Assembly (NCBI GenBank): GCA_019721075.1
Contig: JAHEAD010000006.1
Location: 37,217 to 101,216, forward strand
Length of the DNA stretch: 64,000 nucleotides
Reading direction: 5' to 3'
Origin: Candidatus Sysuiplasma jiujiangense
Lineage (GTDB): Archaea; Thermoplasmatota; Thermoplasmata; Sysuiplasmatales; Sysuiplasmataceae
Shown here: in pieces, positions 44,107 to 51,337 of the stretch
Layout of the letters: every line of letters begins with the position of its first letter
Numbering within the stretch: position 1 is the first letter of the stretch
Position numbers and translations under genes: made by a program
Notes under the pieces: model-generated
Told to the model about the DNA's origin: nothing
The model's input: only the letters and a program-made list of their open reading frames with translations
The model's database searches: none

Positions 44107-44304
44107 ACGGACACGACGAATTACATCAAAGCAATGAAGGATCTCTCAGAATGGCGCAGGTTCATGCGGAGCTACACCCGTGCATATGTGAGGGATCCAT
44201 CACCGGCCAACTTCGAGCATTATGCGTCGGCGGCGGACAACTGCTTTGCGCTGATGACGAAGGCGCTGAGGGCGGGCGTCGAGAGGAACGGTTCGCTGAA
44301 ATGA
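44107..44304 (+). CDS. Array gene 12: small hypothetical protein with ACG start
   Basis: 65 aa from ACG 44107 (GGGTGAT-GCA-ACG); TTG 44095 is in frame ahead of the Shine-Dalgarno. Helical and basic: KAMKDLSEWRRFMRSYTRAY, then SAADNCFALMTKALRAGVER. No known family. Confidence 0.55.
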   Translation, partial: TDTTNYIKAMKDLSEWRRFMRSYTRAYVRDPSPANFEHYASAADNCFALMTKALRAGVERNGSLK

Positions 44305-44333
44305 CGGTGGCCGCACCGCCATCCTCTTTTTTT
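44305..44333 (+). terminator. Junction hairpin plus T7 (array 12/13)
   Basis: Stem CGGTG/CACCG (44305-44309 with 44314-44318), loop GCCG, starting right at the TGA stop, then T7 (44327-44333). Confidence 0.65.
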
Positions 44334-44340
44334 GGTGCAT

Positions 44341-44502
44341 ATGAGCAAACTGAAGGCGTTATATGAAAGCATGGACGACGACGAGCGCATAGGCCTCTGC
44401 TTCGGCCTCTTCCCCGCAAGGCTGGAAGAACTGCGCCTGACGGACGAAGAGATCGCTGCGCTCATCTGCCTTTCGCTGACGGAACACGGCATGGGTGCAT
44501 GA
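44341..44502 (+). CDS. Array gene 13: 53-aa acidic hypothetical protein
   Basis: ATG 44341 follows GGTGCAT. The protein MSKLKALYESMDDDERIGLC with FGLFPARLEELRLTDEEIAA is helical and may form a small helix bundle or HTH. Not recognised. The TGA is in the next hairpin. Confidence 0.55.
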   Translation: MSKLKALYESMDDDERIGLCFGLFPARLEELRLTDEEIAALICLSLTEHGMGA

Positions 44503-44514
44503 CCCTCTCTTTTT
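44493..44514 (+). terminator. Junction hairpin plus T5 (array 13/14)
   Basis: Stem GGGT/ACCC (44493-44496 with 44502-44505) enclosing the TGA stop, then TCTC-T5. Confidence 0.55.
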
Positions 44515-44521
44515 GGTGAAC

Positions 44522-44653
44522 ATGCAGAAATGGAAATGCATGGAGTGCGGGAATGAATTCGAGTGCGCGAACGAGGAAGAGGCGGACGAGCTTCAAAAGC
44601 TGCACATGCAGCTCACAGGGCATTCGGGTGTCTTCTGGGTCAGGGTGAAGTGA
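44522..44653 (+). CDS. Array gene 14: 43-aa zinc-finger-like protein
   Basis: ATG after GGTGAAC. WKCMECGNEFECANEEEADE followed by LQKLHMQLTGHSG gives Cys-x2-Cys and His-x5-His, the layout of a C2H2-type finger. Probably nucleic-acid binding. The TGA lies in the loop of the next hairpin. Too short for further classification. Confidence 0.65.
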   Translation: MQKWKCMECGNEFECANEEEADELQKLHMQLTGHSGVFWVRVK

Positions 44654-44667
44654 TTCACCCATTTTTT
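44643..44667 (+). terminator. Junction hairpin plus T6 before the AAA+ gene
   Basis: Perfect 7-bp stem GGGTGAA/TTCACCC (44643-44649 with 44654-44660), loop GTGA containing the TGA stop, then A-T6. The clearest example of a stop codon in a junction hairpin. Confidence 0.75.
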
Positions 44668-44676
44668 GGTGGTACA

Positions 44677-45735
44677 TTGAACGAAATCGGAAAGGAAAGC
44701 GGAAAGAACGGAAGTGAACATGATGGGCAGGGAGAGACGGAGAACGCACGGAAGACGGTGAACGCGCTGCAGTCATCGCTGACGGCCGCAGCGCAGGATG
44801 TTCTGCGCTACATGTACGCGCACAGGCGCTCGATACCCGTCATTTCAGAGGCGATCGCATGGGAGCGGAGGCACGGTGCGCCGTTCAGGTGGTACGACGT
44901 CAGGGCGACGACAGCAGAGCTCAACAGGCTGGTCATAGACGGCATACTCGCAAAGGAAGGGAACAGGGGATACCGCCTCAGGGATCATGGCGCCGCAGTC
45001 AGCGCGAGGGACTGCTACAACCTGGACATGATAGAATCGGCGCTTGCGAGGATCGGCAATGGGAACGGCTGTTCAGTCCTTCCGCCCGGTGCGGACGAAG
45101 GCATGTTCGACGGCATCACAGGCTATGCAGGCGCCAAAAGGCAGATATTCATGGCTCTGGGCGCACGGCCGGCGGTCCATGTGCTGCTGACGGGCCCGCC
45201 ATCGACGGCAAAGTCGCTCTTCCTCGAAGGACTGGTGAAGCTGCCCGGTGCAAAACTGACATTCGGCGACGCCGTCAGCAAGGCAGGGCTGCGCAGGTTC
45301 GTGATGGACGAGCATCCGCAGTACCTCATCATAGACGAGATAGACAAGATGTCGCCGGAGGACGACACCATACTCCTCGAGCTGATGGAGCATCAGACCG
45401 TGAGCGTCATGCACTTCGGCATCCGCCGCTCTGAGGACATATCGCTGACGGTCTTCGGCGCAGCGAACGACACGCGCAGGATGAGGAGGGAGCTGCTCAG
45501 CAGGTTCCTGAAGATAGAACTCAGGGAATACAGCGCAGAGGAGTTCAGGAAGGTGGCGTTCCTGCACCTGACGCGCATGATGGGCGTGGACGGCGAGCTG
45601 GCGGAGGCGATTGCCGCGGGCGTCTCGGCGAAGAGCAGGGACATAAGGGACGCGGTGCGCATCGCCAGCATGAGCAGGAGCATCGACGACGTGAAATTCC
45701 TCGTTGCCGCGCTGGGGACGGCTTCGGCTGTCTGA
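44677..45735 (+). CDS. AAA+ ATPase with N-terminal winged helix
   Basis: 352 aa from TTG after GGTGGTACA. Residues ~30-105 form a winged helix (AAAQDVLRYMYAHRR, AELNRLVIDGILAKEGNRGY). The AAA+ core has Walker A LLTGPPSTAKSLFLEGL, Walker B QYLIIDEIDKM, sensor 1 LTVFGAAND and an Arg-finger region RRELLSRFLKIEL, then a helical lid. The Walker A form GPP-[AS]-x-[AT]-KS is seen in archaeal RuvB/MoxR-like ATPases. Alongside PCNA it could act as helicase loader, clamp loader or replication initiator; which of these is not determined by the sequence. Last gene of the array. Confidence 0.8.
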   Translation: MNEIGKESGKNGSEHDGQGETENARKTVNALQSSLTAAAQDVLRYMYAHRRSIPVISEAIAWERRHGAPFRWYDVRATTAELNRLVIDGILAKEGNRGYRLRDHGAAVSARDCYNLDMIESALARIGNGNGCSVLPPGADEGMFDGITGYAGAKRQIFMALGARPAVHVLLTGPPSTAKSLFLEGLVKLPGAKLTFGDAVSKAGLRRFVMDEHPQYLIIDEIDKMSPEDDTILLELMEHQTVSVMHFGIRRSEDISLTVFGAANDTRRMRRELLSRFLKIELREYSAEEFRKVAFLHLTRMMGVDGELAEAIAAGVSAKSRDIRDAVRIASMSRSIDDVKFLVAALGTASAV

Positions 45736-45783
45736 GGCTAGTCTCCCTAAGTATATGCCCGGACCGGGGAAAGAGACACAGAG

Positions 45784-46551
45784 TCAGGTCCACACTGTCA
45801 TCACTGTGAGGATCAAGTGGCAGGTAACACTGCTGTCAAGACCATTGAGCGATGCGGTTATCTCCATGACGCTGTAGGTTGTACGGCTGATTGCAGCGGG
45901 CCAGAGTTGGATGACAAATGGAAAGGTGAATGAGTAATTCTTGCGGGAGGTTTGGTTTGTCAAACCACCCGTGATTGAATACCAGTTCGGGCCACCATTT
46001 ATTACTTTACTGCTGAGATAATTAGTTCCATTGATCGGTGTAACGTTGACGTACGTTGTTGGCGTTAGAAAAGGATATGAATATATTATATCCTGTGCGG
46101 CGTAGATGGGGTCGGTCGAAGAGTTCGTTGCATTTCTGCTGTAGTTGATTCGCAGAGTTACTGAAGTTGGCCGTACGTTCTGCAATATTGATCCATTGAC
46201 ATACCCCCAGATAGTATACCACATGAAACTGTTTGTGTAATCGCCAGTGCTCGATCCCCAGTTTGTGGCTCCGAACGAACTGGTCAATATTAATGCGGAA
46301 TTCAAAGTGTGACCGGCGATGGAAAAATGAGATACAACAACCGGCAGAGGTGCTTTAGCACCGCTAATGCCCTCCGCACTGCTATTGTTCTGATACCACC
46401 TGAATATTGCATTCTCTGTCTCGTTATGGACTGTTAACTTTTCCGGATGTGATGACTGCGGGAATACGGTGAAATTGATAGTGATCAGAACTACAGCAAT
46501 CGCTGTAATTGTCGATGCGAGTTTCAGTCTATTGCCCGCGGTTCTGTTCAT
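45784..46551 (-). CDS. Exported protein with N-glycosylation sequons
   Basis: 255 aa. An N-terminal signal anchor (LKLASTITAIAVVLITINFT) is followed by a beta-rich, Asn/Ser/Thr-rich ectodomain with about ten N-x-S/T sites and no recognised domain. It is convergent with the AAA+ gene. It is similar in style, not in detectable motif, to the other exported proteins of this block. Confidence 0.65.
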   Translation of the reverse strand: MNRTAGNRLKLASTITAIAVVLITINFTVFPQSSHPEKLTVHNETENAIFRWYQNNSSAEGISGAKAPLPVVVSHFSIAGHTLNSALILTSSFGATNWGSSTGDYTNSFMWYTIWGYVNGSILQNVRPTSVTLRINYSRNATNSSTDPIYAAQDIIYSYPFLTPTTYVNVTPINGTNYLSSKVINGGPNWYSITGGLTNQTSRKNYSFTFPFVIQLWPAAISRTTYSVMEITASLNGLDSSVTCHLILTVMTVWT

Positions 46552-46672
46552 GGTGACACACCTTCTGATCGTTCTGCGAATACCTTATATTTTGCGGTCC
46601 CGGGGTCAATGGGAAGGTGTCGGGCCCTGATTGTCATGTTTTTCATATTTTCTATTGAGCCTCCCAGGTCTC

Positions 46673-46990
46673 CTATGTCGTCTTCATCATGTCAAGCAGT
46701 ATGCCGTTTGCGATGTATGTTCCCCTCAGTATCTGGCCAGTCTGGGAGAAAGGCGCATTGTCCGGTTCATACACTGTCCAGTTGCCTATGCGTATGACTA
46801 CGCTGTATACGGGTATCCATGTGCCGTTCAGCGGATCGAATATCTTCATGGTGCTGTTGAGCTGACCGAGATACACCCACTGCTCTGTTCCGTTCTGCAA
46901 CTGCACATAGACTGGCTGCGTTGTTATGCCGGATATATTCACTATGCCGTCTAAAAAGCTGAAATACTGGACTGTAGACAACGACACCAC
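46673..46990 (-). pseudogene. Remnant of a Hint-domain surface protein
   Basis: 105 aa. DGIVNISGITTQPVYVQLQN, LGQLNSTMKIFDPLNGTWIP, VYSVVIRIGNWTVYEP and GTYIANGILL align along their length with the C-terminal part of the Hint domain at 50130-50420 (DGIIGISGVKDQPLYVQLQN, LGELNNTMEIFDPLNSTWIQ and so on). The Hint N-terminus with its catalytic Cys and the ectodomain are missing, so this is a truncated copy. Confidence 0.7.
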
Positions 46991-47099
46991 CGTAAACGCG
47001 GCGGCCGTCCGGGGTATAGAGTGGGTGGTGAGCCAGAATTCGCAAACCGGGCAGAGAAAACGGTAGGACGTCGAATGTGCAATGCCATGATGGCAGGGT

Positions 47100-47549
47100 T
47101 TACGCGAACTTTATGCCTTCGGGCGCCTCAAGAAAGTAACCCTTCTGGTTGATTCCCTGAAACACATGCGGCACTTCCGCCGCCATCGCCATGGGCGCAG
47201 CGGCCGAAGGGGCTGTCCCCTCTATCGGCATCCGTCCTGACTGGCGTATGCGCAGGCGGTTCGCGATTGCGCCGGTCAAATTCGTTAATATGCCGGCATT
47301 CTGGAAGCCTTCAAAAGTCCTCGCGGCGCTGTCGAACATCTTCTGGCGCTGCAGTTCCGCATCGAAGCGCGCACTGGCCGCCTCGGCTTCGTTCTTCATT
47401 GCTTCCTGCATTGCATCATATTCAATCTGTGCGATATACTGCCAATCGCCACGGCTGATGTTTATGTTGGTCGGTTCGATCTGGCCCGATGCCGCCGCTC
47501 TTTGAAGATATCCCGTATGAAACACTTCTCCCCACTCGATCCTTATCAT
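47100..47549 (-). CDS. Hypothetical protein, 149 aa
   Basis: MIRIEWGEVFHTGYLQRAAA, then a long amphipathic helix (DAMQEAMKNEAEAASARFDA) and a Pro/Ala/Met-rich C-terminal region (GTAPSAAAPMAMAAEVP) ending FQGINQKGYFLEAPEGIKFA. No signal peptide, no family. Alanine-rich helical proteins of this size can be virion or scaffold proteins, but this is only a possibility. Confidence 0.5.
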   Translation of the reverse strand: MIRIEWGEVFHTGYLQRAAASGQIEPTNINISRGDWQYIAQIEYDAMQEAMKNEAEAASARFDAELQRQKMFDSAARTFEGFQNAGILTNLTGAIANRLRIRQSGRMPIEGTAPSAAAPMAMAAEVPHVFQGINQKGYFLEAPEGIKFA

Positions 47550-47566
47550 TGCCTAAAAGCTTTTGC

Positions 47567-47632
47567 GTTTGCCCGGCTTTGCTCCTAAATTTTCCGATTT
47601 TCGATATTTTAGGAGCAGAATGGCTTTTGGAG
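47567..47632. repeat. Flanking repeat, left side of surface-protein module
   Basis: GTTTGCCCGGCTTTGCTCCT (47567-47586) and TTTTAGGAGCAGAATGG (47607-47623). Both elements recur near 50518-50630 on the far side of the module. Confidence 0.65.
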
Positions 47633-47730
47633 TCAGAGACACCGAAGTCAAAACAATATTATACACCTCAACTCATTCTGCTTCATTAGGCTTAATGGTA
47701 ATATATCAAGGGATCTGACTGTTGATTCCA

Positions 47731-48447
47731 ATGAAAAGGCGGCAAACAGTATATGGTTTCGTGGCTGTAGCAGTAGTCCTGTCATTTGTTTCTGTTGCCG
47801 CATATGGAAGCATGTATCCGCCCATAACGGTTAAAGTCAGTTCTTCTAAGTCTTTGAATGTACATATCTTGAATTCAAGCGTGGCTACTTCCACTGTCGG
47901 CACACCACCATCATACGCTAACACAACAACCTACGTTAACGAGAGCGGCTATTACGCCTCATACCTGAACGTCACCTTTTGGGTCGGTGGATACTACGAT
48001 GCTGGCATTAATGCCTTCCTGATAGGAGTTGTGCTGTGGATACAGGGGCACTTCGCATCGAATCTCCATCTCAGCGGTCTCACGATATCCCTGAATGACT
48101 ACGGCAACCCTACCAATAGCATGATACAGCTCATTCCGCTTGGCGCGTACTCATACTGGATGAATCGCACATTCAATGCATCCTTTCCGGTTCCTGGAAA
48201 CCAGATTGCCGGAACGGGGAGTGCATCGTCCCACGCCACACTTAGGAACCAGTACTCCATATTTTCACTCGACGGTCAGGCAAAGAACAGTTTCTACAAC
48301 TTCGGCACCTCGTACAGTGCGAATATAGCTGCATTCGTTCCGCTATCCCCGCCCTTCTCCCATGTCTTCCAGATCGTGGTGACGCTGCAGGGACTGAGCA
48401 GGCCTGTGAGCGCCAACGCGTTTGTTGTCTTTGAATATGGGGGATGA
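47731..48447 (+). CDS. Exported protein of unknown function
   Basis: 238 aa from ATG 47731 (a TTG at 47722 is also in frame). VYGFVAVAVVLSFVSVAAYG is a signal peptide or anchor. The ectodomain is Tyr/Asn/Ser-rich with sequons (YANTTTYVNES, YLNVTFW) and beta-strand-like. It is followed at once by the Hint-type surface gene and is likely co-transcribed. Confidence 0.65.
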   Translation: MKRRQTVYGFVAVAVVLSFVSVAAYGSMYPPITVKVSSSKSLNVHILNSSVATSTVGTPPSYANTTTYVNESGYYASYLNVTFWVGGYYDAGINAFLIGVVLWIQGHFASNLHLSGLTISLNDYGNPTNSMIQLIPLGAYSYWMNRTFNASFPVPGNQIAGTGSASSHATLRNQYSIFSLDGQAKNSFYNFGTSYSANIAAFVPLSPPFSHVFQIVVTLQGLSRPVSANAFVVFEYGG

Positions 48448-48454
48448 GTGCGCT

Positions 48455-50426
48455 ATGGAAAAAGGAGATAAATGCAGGGTTTGGCCGATTCGCACCGAGC
48501 GTGTTTCAAATGCAGTGAGTGCTGGAAAGAGGATTGTGAGCATCGTCCTCATAGTATTGCTCATCGCAGCAGGAGCATCAATAATTGCAACAGGAAGAGC
48601 AAATGCAAGTCCCGCATCATCCCGTCCAGCGATCGGCGAACTCCATGTTGGGTGGATTGGTTATGAGGGTAACTTCGAAGTGTATATGTCTACAGCAATC
48701 AATTCAACCTCATCTAACCCAATCCAGATCCGTGGGGTATATGCCGAATTACACATCCAACATGAGCGAAGGAGCGAATAGCGCAGACTCTGGCATCAAG
48801 AACGCAATTACACTTTCTCCAGGTGATTTGAAAGTGACATACTACTACGATCCGAATTATGGTCATTTTATAGTTGACCTCCCCGTGACGGTGGACGCTG
48901 GTATAGGAGCAAAGACAAGTGTCTGGGCCGAAATAATGACGGCAGCGCCGGAGATAAGTCTCATCATCGGGAATGCAACGACAAACGAGGTAACAACCTA
49001 CCTTATAACAAACAATAACACAGGGGCAAATATTTCATCCAACAAACTAGATCAGGGGGTACTCAATCAGACACTGTTCAGAATAGCGCTCGATATACTC
49101 GGTTATCTGCCTATTGTCGGATATGTGGAGAACACTGTTTCACTTGCAGCCGACCTGGAAGGAGTTGGCATGAGTTCGGCCTCCGCCAGTATACTGAGCG
49201 GAAATGCAACAATGTATGAGCAAGACGCCACGGGAGGGGGCAATTACAGTTTCAACTCCAATGGGCAGGCCGTGGCATGGCAAAACATCTATTCCACTGG
49301 AGCGGAATTCATGATAGAAATTTCTGCTCCTTATGATTCTTCTCACACTTTCGAAGTCAAGGCATACGATTCCACATATACACCCGGCGGCGGAAACTGG
49401 CAGGGTCTTGCGCGTTATTTCAATTTCTCCGCCCTGCCTGCAAACGAATTGTATGGAACAGCCTACACGTCCACCGGTGTTCCTGCTGCGAACGCAAATA
49501 TTTACATTGAGACAACAACCGGGATTGCATACGAGGAACAGACGAACCAGTATGGGCAGTACAGATTCTTCGGTGTTCCCGGTGCATCATACTGGGTCTG
49601 GGGAAACTACGTAACGCCGTTCGGCAGTGCAAACAGCACCTACTATGAGGTAACTGCAAATGGAAACGGGGATGTTGGAGGCTACACACTGGCACTGGAC
49701 CTTACGATTCCTGCAACATACATCAAAGGATACGTATACGGCAGCAACGGCAGGCTGTCAGGTGCCAGCGTTACTGCGACGATTTCAGGCAAGTCGGATT
49801 CTGCCACCACAAACAGCAACGGATACTACCAGATACTCACTAACTTTGCGGGCACGTATGACATGAGCGCAAGCCATTATGACTATTACACCGGAACAGG
49901 CAGCGTGACGGTGTCGCTGAGCAGCGATGCGTGGTGGAACAAGACTCTTGAATATCACGCTACCCCTCCACCAGGCTGCGTTCTGTTTGGTACGAGCATA
50001 ACACTGTTCAACGGCAAGACGATACCCGTGCAGGATTTGACAATAGGAAAACAGATACTGTCGTATGATTTCAGCAATGAGTCTCTGATTCAAGGCATTG
50101 TCAACGGCATAACCGTGTCTAATGTCTCCCATGTCTGGGAGATTGATGGCATAATAGGCATCTCCGGGGTCAAGGACCAGCCATTGTACGTTCAACTGCA
50201 AAACGGAACAGAGGAGCTGTTGCCCCTTGGAGAACTCAACAATACAATGGAAATTTTCGATCCGCTTAACAGCACATGGATACAAGTCTACAACATTACG
50301 GTTCTCAACGGGAATTTCACTGTGTATGATATCTCGGCATCGCCACCATCAGTTTTCCACAACGATACTGGCGTTCAAGGAGATTACATAGCAAATGGCA
50401 TTCTGGTGCCTGATAAGTTCCCTTGA
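48455..50426 (+). pseudogene. Surface protein with carboxypeptidase-regulatory-like repeats and C-terminal Hint domain, broken by a frameshift
   Basis: Starts at ATG 48455 with a membrane anchor (IVSIVLIVLLIAAGASII). The frame closes at 48781, but the same protein continues in the +1 frame (YMPNYTSNMSEGANSADSG onward) to 50426. Deleting one G of the GGGG at 48734-48737 restores a single ~656-aa protein. Two carboxypeptidase-regulatory-like modules (LYGTAYTSTGVPAANANIYI; YIKGYVYGSNGRLSGASVTA) precede a Hint domain starting PPGCVLFGTSITLFNGKTIP with VQDLTIGKQILSYDF. The candidate nucleophile Cys is present. Hint domains cleave or splice themselves. The G-tract change may be real, switchable or an assembly error. 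Confidence 0.72.
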
Positions 50427-50517
50427 ACGGGTCTGTGTGTCTTCAGCTTGGACAAGCACTTTGACGAACCGATTCAAGCACCTTTGCATCTGTAATACCA
50501 AAAATAGAGGAATTTGG

Positions 50518-50630
50518 GAGCAGAATGGATTCTAGGAGCAAAGCCCGTTTGCCCGGCTTCGCTCCTGAAATCAGAAATCTGATCCTGAATTCTGCCACTC
50601 TGGCATTTTAGGAGCAAAGCCCGTCTGCCT
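50518..50630. repeat. Flanking repeats, right side of surface-protein module
   Basis: GGAGCAGAATGGATTCTAGG (50518-50537), AGGAGCAAAGCC/GGCTTCGCTCCT inverted arms (50534-50566) with GTTTGCCCGGCTTCGCTCCT, and a further TTTTAGGAGCAAAGCCCGTC (50607-50626). These repeat the left-side elements at 47567-47632. Confidence 0.65.
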
Positions 50631-50684
50631 TCAGCATCGTGTCAAGAGTGATATAGCGGCCGTCCCTTCACATGCCGAGGCAAG

Positions 50685-51176
50685 TCATTGCGTCCGGCGG
50701 CGCCTCGAGACGAATATCCGCCGGGCGTCTTTCCTCTTTGCCCTGACCTTCATCCTCCTCGGCCAGTCTGCGGCGTCGAGCATCCTGAAACGCTCATCGG
50801 ACGGCATGCTGCCGGCCAGCACCCTGCGGACGTACTTCGTGTATGCCCTCGCGATATAGTTTATCTCCGGCCTGAACTCATGCGGTGCGCCGTTCTGCCG
50901 CACAGCCGTGAACTGCTTCTTTGCCTGGGGGACGGGCTGCTCATCGGTCCACTGCGCCTTTCTACCCGACTTCCTCGTCGGCATCGCCCTGACACAGCCG
51001 CACACCGCGCATGCCGTCCTGCTGCCGGCCGCATCAGAATAGTGGAACCAGTCGCCGTACAGGTCGGTGATGGCGTGAGAACAGAACCTGCAGATTGAGC
51101 GCTGCATGGACGTGTCATCCGTTAAAGGATATTTAGCGGTGACCGGGGGAAGGGCAATGTCCTTCCTGCGAAGCAA
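50685..51176 (-). CDS. Putative zinc-binding protein
   Basis: 163 aa, or 140 aa if started at ATG 51107. Two Cys pairs, ICRFCSHAI and ACAVCGCVRAM, about 26 residues apart could hold one zinc. The remainder is highly basic (Arg/Lys-rich C-terminus KVRAKRKDARRIFVSRRRRT), as expected of a nucleic-acid-binding protein. No family recognised. It is divergent from the restriction-modification locus. Confidence 0.5.
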   Translation of the reverse strand: MLRRKDIALPPVTAKYPLTDDTSMQRSICRFCSHAITDLYGDWFHYSDAAGSRTACAVCGCVRAMPTRKSGRKAQWTDEQPVPQAKKQFTAVRQNGAPHEFRPEINYIARAYTKYVRRVLAGSMPSDERFRMLDAADWPRRMKVRAKRKDARRIFVSRRRRTQ

Positions 51177-51337
51177 GTCTTATCATATCGTCTTACCATT
51201 GCGGCGGCGATGACGGCTGAACGGATTATTCATGGGCGCATAAAGAATCCGCCGTCCATTGGCAACGGGGCGAATGGAATGAGAAATGCAGAAGGGGCGT
51301 TAAGAAGTACAATAGCGGAACAGTGAAAGGAGATACA

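Larger units (their letters stand above)
37162..44679 (+). repeat. Recurrent hairpin - T-run - Shine-Dalgarno - start module separating ~15 genes
   Basis: Nearly every gene here is preceded by T5-T8 and then GGGTGAT, GGTGAT, GGTGAA or a close variant, for example at 37186, 37581, 37783, 37928, 38171, 39042, 39389, 41957, 42889, 43281, 43704, 44097, 44334, 44515 and 44668. GGTGAT is complementary to the conserved 16S rRNA tail. At most junctions a 4-7 bp GC stem precedes the T-run and includes or touches the stop codon of the previous gene. The start codon lies 3-4 nt after GGTGAN in most genes and 1-2 nt after it in three. Confidence 0.85.
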
